This document shows, in pieces, positions 39,073 through 48,016 of a stretch of DNA of 64,000 nt. Both the position numbers and the translations under genes were made by a program. The DNA comes from Myxococcus qinghaiensis (GTDB lineage Bacteria > Myxococcota > Myxococcia > Myxococcales > Myxococcaceae): positions 248,001-312,000 of the forward strand of contig NZ_JAKCFA010000005.1 of NCBI RefSeq assembly GCF_024198215.1, in the 5' to 3' direction. Each line of letters opens with the position of its first letter. The first letter of the stretch is position 1. Below the pieces are notes generated by a model that was not told where the DNA came from, did not search any database, and was given only the letters and a program-made list of their open reading frames with translations.

Positions 39073-41922
39073 TCAGAAGGTCCCCGTGAGCTGGAGGGTG
39101 AAGGTGCGCCCGTACTGGGGCACGGGAGCGATGGAATTCTCGTCCGACACGGGAATCTGGTACTCGGAGTCGAGCAGGTTGTGGACGCCAGCGAAGTAGC
39201 GCAGCGGGCCGTAGTCGCCGGAGAGGCCGAAGCCGATGAGCAGGGCCTCGCCGCTGTCCGCGCCGCCCGGGCCGGTGGGACGCGCGCTCTGGTAGGTGGC
39301 CTGGGTGGCCAGCCGCATGTCGCCGTTGCCCACCGGCATCAGCAGGCGTCCGGAGACCAGGTGCGCGGGAGACGCGGAGGCCACCACGTCCGCGGCGTTG
39401 CGCAGCGTCACGTACGAGTAGCTCACGTCCACCAGCAGCCAGCGTCCCGGCTGCCAGTGCACGCCCGCCTCCGCGCCCCACGCCAGCGTGGTGCCGCTGT
39501 CGTTGACGAAGCGCAGACACTCCGAGCCGCCGCACTCCTCCGAGGGGGCGTCGTCCGTGCGCAGCTGCACCAGGCTGGAGATGCGGTTGTGGTAGCCGGC
39601 CACCGACAGGCGCAGCTCGTCCGTGAGGTCGTGCGCGTGCTCCACCTCGAAGGTGGTGATGGTCTCCGGCTTCAGGGACGCGGGTGGCGCCTGGGTGATG
39701 CCGTCCGCGTAGTAGAGCTCGTAGACGTTGGGGGCGCGGAAGGCGCGTCCGGCGACCAGCTTGGTGAGGCCCGCGTCGTAGGGCCGGGCGATGACGGCCA
39801 GTCGCGGGGTGATGGGCGTGGTGTCCAGGTCCAGGTACTTGTCCAGGCGCAGGCCCGCGGAGAGGCTCAGGCGCGGGTGCAGCTTCCACTCGTCGAGCAG
39901 GTACGCGGACAGCAGCGTGCGCGCCTTCGTCTCCAGGGGGATGTCGCTCGCCGTCTGGCGCACGCTGAGCTGCCCTTGCGTCTCCACGCCGAGCGTGAGG
40001 CGGTTGCCCTCGAAGATGCCCACGCGCGCGCGAAGTTCGCCGCTGACCCAGTCCGCCGCGCCGCCCTCCTTGTTGGAGCCGCCGGCGCTCTCCGGGTACA
40101 CATAGAGGCCCTCGTAGCGGCTGAGGTCGAACGAGGCGCGCCCGGACAGGCTGAAGCGCTCGGTGAACTCGCGCTCGTAGCGCGCCTCGACGAAGGCGCG
40201 CAGGTCCTCCACGGTGTTTCCCTCCGCGCCTGGCACGGTGCCGTAGGGGGCGGTGGGCAGCTCCTTCGAGCGGACGTTGAGCTGGCCCTGGAAGGAGAAG
40301 TCTCCCAGCCGGGCGCGCACGGAGGCGGTGGCGGCCCGCTCCGCGTCCAGCCCGGTGACGAGCAGGTCGCCCAGCGCGGGGTCCGCGCGTCGCAGCAGCG
40401 TGGTGTCCGCGCCGGAGGCCGTCAGCGCCGCGGCGCTCACCAGGATGGAGCGATTGCCGTCCTCCCAGGACGCGGTGGCGTGTCCACGCGTGGTGTTCAG
40501 CGCGCCCACCGCGCCGGTGACTTCCAGGTGGTTGTCCGGGCCCAGCGACTCGCGGGGCACCACGTTGATGACGGCGAAGAAGGCGCCGGTGCCGTACAGG
40601 GCGCTGCCCGGGCCGCGCACGACTTCGATGCGTTCGACTTCCATCAGGTCCACGTTGAGGTCGTGGGCGGCGTAGCCCTGGCCGGCCCACACGTCGTTCA
40701 TGGCGTGGCCGTCCCAGAGGATGAGGACGCGGGTGTTGAGGTCTCCGGGGGGCGAGAAGCCGCGCACGCCCAGGTACGTATAGGTCCGGTCGTCGGTGAG
40801 GTAGAAGCCGCGCACGCCGGCGAGCGCCTCCGCGAGGGTGCGCCAGCCGAACGCGCGCAGCTCCTCCTGGGTGAGCACGGTGGTGGAGGCGGGAGCGTCG
40901 TCCACGGCGACCAGGCTCTTGGACGCGGCGCGCACGGGTGGGGGCGCGTAGCGCAGCTCCGCGTGAATCTTCACCTCCTGGTCCGCCACGACGGTCACCT
41001 TCTGGCGCAGCGGACGCACCTCGCGGCTCTCCACCTCCAGCGCGTGCTCGCCCTCGGGGAGGGTGACGACGGTGGGGGTGAAGCCGGCGGGCTTGCCGTC
41101 CACGCGCACGGTGGCGCCGTCGCGGTTGGCGGTGACGACGAGTCGGCCGGAGGGACGGTCCTGGACGCGCAGCGCGACGGAGAGCGGGACGCTGCCATCG
41201 GCGGGCACGTCCACCACGTACTGGCCGGGGGAGTAGCCGGGGGCGCGCACGTAGAGGATGCGCTGGCCGGGGGGCAGGCGGGCGCGGCCGGGCAGCTTGG
41301 TGATGACGGGGCCGTTGGGGGCGTCGCGCACCTCGGCGCCCTCGGGGGTGCCGGTCAGCTCCACGCCGCCGGTGATGAGGAACAGGTCGAAGGTCTGCTC
41401 CGTCTCACGGCCGCGCGCCACGGTGACGGTGGCCTCGGTGGGACGGTAGCCGTCCTTCTTCACCATGATTTTGTGACGGCCGGGCGACAGCGCGAGCGTC
41501 TGCGGCGAGCGGCCCCGGCTGCCCAGGTCCATGCGGTCCACGTAGACGTCGGCGCCCTTGGGGACGGTGGTGACCTTGACGAGCGCGACCTTGGGGCGCA
41601 GTCGATCCAACGAGCGGGAGACTTCCGAGGCGTCCTCGGTGGGCAGGTCCTCGGTGAGCAGATCGTTGTAGTAGCGGTACGCCTCGTTGAACTTGCCCAG
41701 CGCCTCGAAGCAGCGGGCGATGTTGAAGAGCACGTTGCGGTTGGGCACCAGCCGGTAGCTGGTGAAGTAGGAGCGCAGGGCTTCGGTGTACTGGCCCTTG
41801 GCGTAGGCGTCGTTGCCCAGCTCGAAGGCGATGTCCGCCTCGTCGGCGTTGTTGTCCGCGTACGCGGGCACGGACAAGAGCAGGAGTGACAAGACGAGAA
41901 GGCCAGAGCGGGAGGGAAGCAT
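39073..41922 (-). CDS. TonB-dependent receptor with N-terminal TPR and PEGA repeats
   Basis: A 949-residue outer-membrane protein. A Sec signal (SGLLVLSLLLLSVPAYA) is followed by TPR-like helices (DAYAKGQYTEALRSYFTSYR), two to three PEGA-like beta domains (VTTVPKGADVYVDRMDLGSR and SGRLVVTANRDGATVRVDGK), a plug domain (SLVAVDDAPASTTVLTQEEL, then VRGFYLTDDRTYTYLGVRGF) and a 22-strand-type barrel ending FTLQLTGTF. The C-terminal Phe fits an outer-membrane signal. TonB receptors import iron complexes or other large ligands. TPR-PEGA regions before the plug are unusual and are discussed as a finding. ATG 41922 was chosen because the signal peptide starts there. Confidence 0.9.
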   Translation of the reverse strand: MLPSRSGLLVLSLLLLSVPAYADNNADEADIAFELGNDAYAKGQYTEALRSYFTSYRLVPNRNVLFNIARCFEALGKFNEAYRYYNDLLTEDLPTEDASEVSRSLDRLRPKVALVKVTTVPKGADVYVDRMDLGSRGRSPQTLALSPGRHKIMVKKDGYRPTEATVTVARGRETEQTFDLFLITGGVELTGTPEGAEVRDAPNGPVITKLPGRARLPPGQRILYVRAPGYSPGQYVVDVPADGSVPLSVALRVQDRPSGRLVVTANRDGATVRVDGKPAGFTPTVVTLPEGEHALEVESREVRPLRQKVTVVADQEVKIHAELRYAPPPVRAASKSLVAVDDAPASTTVLTQEELRAFGWRTLAEALAGVRGFYLTDDRTYTYLGVRGFSPPGDLNTRVLILWDGHAMNDVWAGQGYAAHDLNVDLMEVERIEVVRGPGSALYGTGAFFAVINVVPRESLGPDNHLEVTGAVGALNTTRGHATASWEDGNRSILVSAAALTASGADTTLLRRADPALGDLLVTGLDAERAATASVRARLGDFSFQGQLNVRSKELPTAPYGTVPGAEGNTVEDLRAFVEARYEREFTERFSLSGRASFDLSRYEGLYVYPESAGGSNKEGGAADWVSGELRARVGIFEGNRLTLGVETQGQLSVRQTASDIPLETKARTLLSAYLLDEWKLHPRLSLSAGLRLDKYLDLDTTPITPRLAVIARPYDAGLTKLVAGRAFRAPNVYELYYADGITQAPPASLKPETITTFEVEHAHDLTDELRLSVAGYHNRISSLVQLRTDDAPSEECGGSECLRFVNDSGTTLAWGAEAGVHWQPGRWLLVDVSYSYVTLRNAADVVASASPAHLVSGRLLMPVGNGDMRLATQATYQSARPTGPGGADSGEALLIGFGLSGDYGPLRYFAGVHNLLDSEYQIPVSDENSIAPVPQYGRTFTLQLTGTF

Positions 41923-42103
41923 GGGGCGGTGACATTCTTCCTCCTCTGGAATGGCAGGTCCATGGGGGCCTTTGGGTGGGCCGCCGGATGTCAGACCCGC
42001 TGAGTAGGAAGGAGTGGACACGCGGTATGGGGTGGGGTTCCACTTCGGGGAGGTGGCGGGGATGTTGGAGGGGTGGGAAGTCAGAGGGGAGAGGAGCGAG
42101 GGA

Positions 42104-42685
42104 ATGGGTGAGGGACCGAAGCGGCCGGCGACGTACGAGGACCTGGTCGCACTGCCGGAGAACATGGTCGGGCAGATCATCGACGGGGAGCTCATCGCCA
42201 TGCCCCGGCCGGCGAGCCCACATGCGAAGGCCAGTTCCAGCCTGCAGGGCGAACTCTATGGACCCTTCCAGCGGGGCCGAGGAGGGCCTGGAGGGTGGTG
42301 GTTGCTGGTGGAGCCGGAGCTGCACTTCGGGCAGGACGTGCTGGTGCCTGACCTGGCGGGCTGGCGTCGGGTGCGGATGCCGGAGGTTCCGAACGCGCCG
42401 TACTTCACCCTGGCGCCGGATTGGGTCTGCGAGGTGCTCTCTCCGTCCACGGCGTCACTGGACCGGGTGAAGAAGAAGCGCATCTACGCCCGAGAAGGCG
42501 TGCGCCATGTCTGGCTGGTGGACCCGAAGGCGCGGACGCTGGAGGTGTTCCGCCTGGAGGGTGGCCGCTGGGTGGAGCTGGGCACGTACACAGGGGACGA
42601 GCGCGTGCGTGCCGAACCCTTCGAGGCGTTGGAGCTGGAGCTGGGCATCCTGTGGCTTCTGGAGTCGACGCCGAAGACGCCCTGA
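42104..42685 (+). CDS. Uma2-family nuclease-fold protein
   Basis: A 193-residue protein of the Uma2/DUF820 family, which has a PD-(D/E)XK-type fold. The expected segments are IIDGELIAMPRPASPHAKAS (catalytic-type Asp and Glu), LLVEPELHFGQDVLVPDLAG and EVLSPSTASLDRVKKKRIYA, followed by VRHVWLVDPKARTLEVFRLE. The DGELIAM and VPDLAGW motifs fit an intact active site. Such genes are widely duplicated in bacteria with no agreed function. GAGGAGCGAGGGA precedes ATG 42104, which decides that start over 42014. It is divergent from the TonB receptor and only three bases short of the convergent helicase gene. Confidence 0.85.
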   Translation: MGEGPKRPATYEDLVALPENMVGQIIDGELIAMPRPASPHAKASSSLQGELYGPFQRGRGGPGGWWLLVEPELHFGQDVLVPDLAGWRRVRMPEVPNAPYFTLAPDWVCEVLSPSTASLDRVKKKRIYAREGVRHVWLVDPKARTLEVFRLEGGRWVELGTYTGDERVRAEPFEALELELGILWLLESTPKTP

Positions 42686-42688
42686 GGC

Positions 42689-45600
42689 TCAGTGCATGAC
42701 GCCCTTGCTGGAGGTGTCCGTGGCCTGTGCCGTCGCTGGCTGGCGCATGAGGAGGTCGCCCACCCTCTGGAGCACATGGGTGGTGGCGCCCTCCGGGTCC
42801 CTGAAGAAGTGGGGCGTCCAGAGCCGGACGAGCTTCCAGCCCTGGCCCTCCAGCACGGCGGTGCGGAAGAGGTCCCACTCCACGCGGTCGGCGGCCTTGG
42901 GGTAGCGCGTGCCGTCGCAGAGCAGGCCCACGGTGACGTCGCCCGGGACGGAGGGGTGATGCAGGGCGAGGTCCACGCAGAAGCCGTCATTGCCCCAGTT
43001 CACATCGGAGGACACGTGGTGGCGTCGCGCGAGGTGTGACGCCAGTGCGCGGACGAAGGTGGAGTCCGCCGCGGTCTCCCGCTCGCGCACGACGAGCTCG
43101 CGCGGGGCGGAGGGCTCGGAGGTGGGGAGCGCGTCGTCGCGGGTGGCCTCCGCGTGGGCGAGGGCGATGCGTTCCGCGAACTGGAGGTAGGCGAAGAGGA
43201 GCCAGCCACCGTTGGGCTGACGGCCGGACTCCACGGGCGGCAGGGCCGTATACGCGTCGCGAGGAATGGAGGTGACCAGGTGCACCTGCTGTCGGGCGCG
43301 AGTGACGAGCACGTTGAGGCGCCGTCCTCCACCCGCGCTGCCGAGCGGGCCGAAGCGTCGGTAGAAGCGCCCCTGTCGGTCGGGCCCGTAGGTGGTGCTG
43401 ATGATGAGGTGGTCTCGCTCGTCGCCCTGGACGTTCTCGAGGTTCTTGACGAAGAGGCCCTCGAAGGAGCCGGCGCCGCGGCGGGTGCGCGCGGTGGCGA
43501 GCCGGGCGGCGAAGGTTGCGTCCTCCGCGGACAGTTCATCGAGGACGTCGGTGATGGCGTCGCGCTGTGAGAGATTGAAGCAGGCGATGCCGATGGAGGG
43601 GGGCTCGGGGCGGGCGAGCAATTCCTTCACGAGCTGGCCCACGGCGCGGGCCTCGGTGAGATTCACGCGCTTCTCGTAGGTGCCGCCCACGGGGAGCAGG
43701 CGCAGGGGCGCGTGGGGAGCCACGTGCGAGGGATGCGCGGGGATGGCCTGGAGCCGCCTGTCGTAGAAGTGCTCGTTGCTGAAGGCGATGAGGTCCGCGT
43801 CTTGCGAGCGGTAGTGGACGTCGAGGTAGCACTGGTCGATGTCCAGGTTGAGCGCGGCGGAGAGGAGGTCTTCCACCTCGGACTGCTGGTCCTCGAAGAG
43901 GCCCTGCTCCGTTTCAGCTTCGGTGTCCTGGCTCTGCACCACGGCGGACTCGAAGAAGCGCGTGGGAGGGAGTTGCTTCGGGTCTCCGGCGATGACGACG
44001 CGCTTGGCGCGGGTGAGGACGGGCAGGGCTTCCTCGAGTCGGCACTGGGAGGACTCGTCGAAGATGACGACATCGAAGATGGGGCGGCGCGGGAAGATTT
44101 GCGCCACCGTCTGGGGACTGGCCATCCACACGGGGCGGGCGTCGAAGAGCGGGTCTCCGCCTTCGAGCTCCAGGCCGGTGGCGATGACCTGTCGCACGCG
44201 CATGGCGCGCTCGCCTCGGAGCATGAGGCGACGGCGCAGCTCCGCGCCCTGGGTGTTGAGTCGTCCGCCGGTGCTTGCGAGCAGGCGCTCGCGCTGGCGC
44301 TGCGTCCACCGGTGGAGGATGGCGTCGCGGACGAGTCCGCGCTTCTTCTCCTCGAGCACGCGGTAGCGGGCTTGAGTGGCCTGGGCGCGCTCGGCGTCGA
44401 CGTGCTGGAGGGCAGGGTCTTCGCGCAGACGTGAGGACGCCTCCGAGGCGAGTGTGGCCTTGAGTACGGACGTCCAGCCCGTGTCCGCGTCCACGCCCTG
44501 GCGCGCCAGGGCTTCCACCGCGGTCTCCAGCGAGGGCGGCATGCCGGACAGCAGCGCGCGCAGGCGCAGCATTCCCTCCACGGTGGACAGACGTGCCTGG
44601 AATGCGGAGGCGATGGGGAGCAACCGGGCGCTCGCGCGCAGCTCGCGCGAGCGGGTGGCGAGCCACGTCGAGGAGAGGAGCCCTGTTTCGGAGAGGCGCT
44701 TCTCCAGCTTCGTCACCGCCGCGCCTCGGGCGGGAGATTGACGGAGGCCCGTGAGCAGCGCGGCGCGAGCCGAGGCGTCCCCCGTCAGGGCCCGGCGCAC
44801 GGCGTCGCGGCAGGAGGCGAGCAGAGGCGTGTTGTCCAGCGTGCCCAGCACGTCGAAGAGGGCGCTGTGAGTGCGCAGGTCCCGCGACAGCAGCTCATCG
44901 GGAAGACTTGAGGTGGCGAGGCCCATCGCGGTGGAACCCGGAGCCACGCTGTGATGGGCGACACCCACGGAGGCGACAGTCGGAGCCACGGTGGAGTGGG
45001 GAAGGTGCGCGGCAACGGAGCCCGGCGCGAGGGTGGAGCGGTGGAACTCGCTCAGCAACGCGCGGGCGCGAGCGCCCGTGAGGAATCGACTGACGCGGTC
45101 CGCGGCGGCGGCGCCCAGCGTGAGGCCGAACTGCTGGAGCACCTTGCGAGCGCCCGCCTTCCGCGCAAAGCAGAAGAAGGCGTACCACTTGCTGGCGATG
45201 CCCAGATACGCACCCAGCGTGGCGAGCGCCGTGGACAGCGCTCCCAGGGAGTGGGGCTGCTCGCGGTGAATCAACGCGAGCTCCGTATCGAGAGGCCCCT
45301 CGGAGAGCACCTTCGCCTGGGGCGCGAGCCCATCGAGCTGGGCCTTCGCGGTCCGCACGGCGTCCGTGGAGGCCGCGCTCCAGCGTGCGAGTGCTTCAGG
45401 GCTCGTGGTCTCCAACAGCGGAGCAAGCTGCTCGGCGAAGTGGGCGCGTGCGGTGCCCTCGGCTTCGGGCTCCGCGCCAAAGGAGGGGATGTTCGGGGAG
45501 GCGAGTGAGTCGGCGTCACGGGCCGCGTCGACCGCGGTGTCCAGGCGCTCGCGCCAGGTGGCCAGCGGCGTGGCGAGGTACGTGGCCAGGTCCACGCCCA

Positions 45601-47284
45601 GGACTTCTCGCCAGGGATTGTCCGGGTAGCCTTCCTTGAGCGCGCGCTCGAGGACTTCGCGCGTCTCGCGTTCGCGTGGGATGACTTCACCCAGCCGCGC
45701 GGAGGCGAGTGACGACGTGGCGGGAGCGAGCGCGGCGGGGGACTCCAGGGAGAGCCACTGGCCCACCAACTCGTGGAAGGAGGGCGCGGTGCCGTCGGCG
45801 GGGCGCTCGGAGAGGGCGCGCTCGGCGGTGCTGAGCTCGTCGTGGAGGGTCTGGAGCTCTTGGTCCACGTGGGACAGCTCCTTCGTCACGGCGGCATGGG
45901 TCCGCGCTTCGGGCAGGGTATCGAGCTGCTCGCGGATGCCCAGGTAGAGGTCGCGTTGATCTCTCTGCGCGTCGTGCACGACGGCGCACAGGTTGCCCAG
46001 GCCCAGGTGGTCCAGGCGGTGCTTCACGACGTCGAGCGCCGTGCGCTTGTCGCAGACGAACAGCACCCGCTCGCCTCGGGCCAGGTGGTCGCCGATGGCA
46101 TTGGCGATGGTCTGCGACTTGCCGGTGCCAGGAGGCCCGTGGATGACGAGCCCTCTGCGACTGCGCGCCAGCCGCACCGCACGGGCCTGACAAGGGTCCG
46201 CGATGGTGACGAGCCGTTCCTCGGCGGCGAGCTTGAGCCCTTCGAGGTTCCGCTCTCCGCCGCCGGAGTGAGCGACCTGCCCGAGCGACACATCCACGCG
46301 CAAGAAGCTCTCCAGTGGACCGGAGATGGGCTCACCGTCCACGAGCGCGCGCATGTCGTCCACGAGGCTTTGATTCGACAGCGGATACAGGCCGAGCACG
46401 GCGCTGGGGAGGATGGACGCCGTGGCGCCCTCCTCGTCCGAGCGGGGCACGGGAACCAGGAGCGTCTCGGGTGAGAAGGTCGCTGGAGCAGGCAGCTCCA
46501 ACGCCTTGGAGACGAGTGCCGCCAGCTCATTGACCTCACGCCAGGGGTCCACGCCCTCCTCATCGGTGAACAGCTCACCGAAGCGCTCCCCCGTCTGTTG
46601 TTCGAGCCACGCCAGCAACGCGGTGTTGGGTGCGACGCGGTCCACGCCCTCTTCTGCGCCTTCCAGCTCGACCGCCGTCACGCGTCCCTTCTTCACGGTG
46701 ATGCGCACGGGAACGAAGGCGATGGGCGCGAGGATGCGTCGGGTGCCGAAGCCGCGCTTGTCCTTGGTGTTGGGGGGCAGGTGCAGCAAGGGGAAGCCGA
46801 CGTGGAGGACATGCGCGCCGGTGTCCTGCTCGAAGATGCGGGCGTCCTCGACGATGGCCGTGAGCTTGCGCAGCAGGGCCTGTTGTTCCTCCTCGGCCCG
46901 CGTCGACGCGGGGGCCGTTTCATCGTCGTCGGCCTCGAGCTCCGCGCGAGGAGGGGGCCGCGTATCACCCGCGTTGGCCGGAGTGCTTTCGAGTGACGTC
47001 GAGATTCCGGGGGAGCCCGACCTGGGGGGCGGCTTCACCGTGAGCCGGGCCGAGGCCTTGTCTCCGAGCAGCGCGGCCAGCACCGCGTGAGGCGGGGTGC
47101 CGTCGAGTCGGCTCAGCACGGAGAGGTCCAGGCGCTGGCGACTGTGGTGGGGGCGGCAGTTGAGGCTCGGTCCGGACGCGAGCGCGGCGTAGAGCCGCTC
47201 GAGCATCTTCGCGAGGACGCGGCTGCGGGACTCGGGCGACACGGCGGTACCTCTCTCCAGAGGAGGGAGGTCGCTGTCTACCAT
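42689..47284 (-). CDS. Superfamily 1 helicase with C-terminal Vsr/MTES_1575-like nuclease domain
   Basis: A 1531-residue protein. The first 330 residues form an N-terminal region with SLNCRPHHSRQRLDLSVL and resemble DUF4011-type extensions. Walker A is HGPPGTGKSQT near 381-391, Walker B is IFDESSQ near 1075 and later SF1 motifs are GDPKQLPPTRF, LDVHYRSQDADLIAF and RLNVLVTRARQQV. The last 110 residues (RRHHVSSDVNWGNDGFCVDL, then VGLLCDGTRYPKAADRVEWD) are a Vsr/DUF559-like nuclease with an RLW end. Helicase-plus-Vsr-type proteins are proposed to act against phage DNA. It is a single large gene with no methylase partner beside it. Start ATG 47284. Confidence 0.88.
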   Translation of the reverse strand: MVDSDLPPLERGTAVSPESRSRVLAKMLERLYAALASGPSLNCRPHHSRQRLDLSVLSRLDGTPPHAVLAALLGDKASARLTVKPPPRSGSPGISTSLESTPANAGDTRPPPRAELEADDDETAPASTRAEEEQQALLRKLTAIVEDARIFEQDTGAHVLHVGFPLLHLPPNTKDKRGFGTRRILAPIAFVPVRITVKKGRVTAVELEGAEEGVDRVAPNTALLAWLEQQTGERFGELFTDEEGVDPWREVNELAALVSKALELPAPATFSPETLLVPVPRSDEEGATASILPSAVLGLYPLSNQSLVDDMRALVDGEPISGPLESFLRVDVSLGQVAHSGGGERNLEGLKLAAEERLVTIADPCQARAVRLARSRRGLVIHGPPGTGKSQTIANAIGDHLARGERVLFVCDKRTALDVVKHRLDHLGLGNLCAVVHDAQRDQRDLYLGIREQLDTLPEARTHAAVTKELSHVDQELQTLHDELSTAERALSERPADGTAPSFHELVGQWLSLESPAALAPATSSLASARLGEVIPRERETREVLERALKEGYPDNPWREVLGVDLATYLATPLATWRERLDTAVDAARDADSLASPNIPSFGAEPEAEGTARAHFAEQLAPLLETTSPEALARWSAASTDAVRTAKAQLDGLAPQAKVLSEGPLDTELALIHREQPHSLGALSTALATLGAYLGIASKWYAFFCFARKAGARKVLQQFGLTLGAAAADRVSRFLTGARARALLSEFHRSTLAPGSVAAHLPHSTVAPTVASVGVAHHSVAPGSTAMGLATSSLPDELLSRDLRTHSALFDVLGTLDNTPLLASCRDAVRRALTGDASARAALLTGLRQSPARGAAVTKLEKRLSETGLLSSTWLATRSRELRASARLLPIASAFQARLSTVEGMLRLRALLSGMPPSLETAVEALARQGVDADTGWTSVLKATLASEASSRLREDPALQHVDAERAQATQARYRVLEEKKRGLVRDAILHRWTQRQRERLLASTGGRLNTQGAELRRRLMLRGERAMRVRQVIATGLELEGGDPLFDARPVWMASPQTVAQIFPRRPIFDVVIFDESSQCRLEEALPVLTRAKRVVIAGDPKQLPPTRFFESAVVQSQDTEAETEQGLFEDQQSEVEDLLSAALNLDIDQCYLDVHYRSQDADLIAFSNEHFYDRRLQAIPAHPSHVAPHAPLRLLPVGGTYEKRVNLTEARAVGQLVKELLARPEPPSIGIACFNLSQRDAITDVLDELSAEDATFAARLATARTRRGAGSFEGLFVKNLENVQGDERDHLIISTTYGPDRQGRFYRRFGPLGSAGGGRRLNVLVTRARQQVHLVTSIPRDAYTALPPVESGRQPNGGWLLFAYLQFAERIALAHAEATRDDALPTSEPSAPRELVVRERETAADSTFVRALASHLARRHHVSSDVNWGNDGFCVDLALHHPSVPGDVTVGLLCDGTRYPKAADRVEWDLFRTAVLEGQGWKLVRLWTPHFFRDPEGATTHVLQRVGDLLMRQPATAQATDTSSKGVMH

Positions 47285-47302
47285 GGGGCCTGGAGGGTGA
47301 CC

Positions 47303-47746
47303 TCAGTCCGCCAGTGCGGCGGCGAGCGAGCGAGCGGCGGCCTCCAGCGCCTCAGAGGGGAGATGATCCACCGGGGCTGCGTCGAACACCGCGCGGCCCC
47401 ACAGTCGCTGTGGAGTCTCTCGGAAGCGCGGCACCAGGTGCAGGTGGCAGTGGCGCAGCACGTCGCCGATGGCGAAGGCGTATGCGTGCTCGGCGCCCAG
47501 CACCTCGCGTTGGGCGCGCATCACCCGCGCGGCGAACCCACCCAGCTCCCGCGCCGTGGCGTCGTCCAGCTCGTACCAGGCACGTGCATGTTGCTCGCTG
47601 GAGATGACGACCCAGCCGGGAACGGGACTGGGTCCCGCGACACCATGCAGCACCAACCCCGGAGCCCGGGCCAGGATGCCCCCCACGGGGCGGTGCTCGC
47701 CGCGCGCGACGGCACAGCCGAGACACGGCTCATTCACATCCACCAT
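47303..47746 (-). CDS. HIT-family hydrolase/transferase
   Basis: A 147-residue protein. The His triad is HCHLHLV in VLRHCHLHLVPRF, matching the H-phi-H-phi-H-phi-phi pattern. The start has a Cys pair (EPCLGCAV) that may bind zinc as in Fhit/HINT relatives. The body PGWVVISSEQHARAWYELDD is typical of HINT-like nucleotide-binding proteins, which cleave adenosine phosphoramidates or related compounds. ATG 47746 is chosen; the frame stays open upstream to 47806 but has no coding character. It lies 18 bases from the helicase start on the same strand. Confidence 0.82.
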   Translation of the reverse strand: MVDVNEPCLGCAVARGEHRPVGGILARAPGLVLHGVAGPSPVPGWVVISSEQHARAWYELDDATARELGGFAARVMRAQREVLGAEHAYAFAIGDVLRHCHLHLVPRFRETPQRLWGRAVFDAAPVDHLPSEALEAAARSLAAALAD

Positions 47747-47808
47747 GCGGCCACCGTAGCAGTCGTTTTTCGCCAGGGCAGGGCGTTGAGAAGGCGCATC
47801 GCGCAAGG

Positions 47809-47828
47809 GAGGGTCTCATCAGACCCTC
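47809..47828. promoter_or_regulatory. Perfect hairpin/operator-like inverted repeat
   Basis: GAGGGTCT and AGACCCTC form an eight-base perfect dyad around CATC. It sits in the divergent region between the HIT gene (start 47746) and the lipoprotein gene at 48017, 63 bases from the HIT start. An operator is one reading, an attenuator in a leader another. Bases 47829-47860 downstream are AT-rich. Confidence 0.35.
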
Positions 47829-48016
47829 TGAAAACTAAGAGGATGGGAGGGGTGTGTTGTGATCGCCCCAGGGCGTGATGTTGGCGGTTTGGGACGAGGG
47901 GAGAGTGCGACTGTCGCCTGCTTGACGTGAAGGGGCCGGGTCGGAGAGTGTCCGCCCCACGCTCTTTCATGGTTGGGGGCGTGAGAGCTCAAGCAAATCT
48001 TTTCAAGGTGGGGATG

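Noticed and set aside
38644-41889. A 1081-codon open frame on the plus strand opposite the TonB receptor
   Set aside because: The receptor on the minus strand has signal, plug and barrel features; the opposite frame is Arg/Gly/Val-rich without any fold signal.
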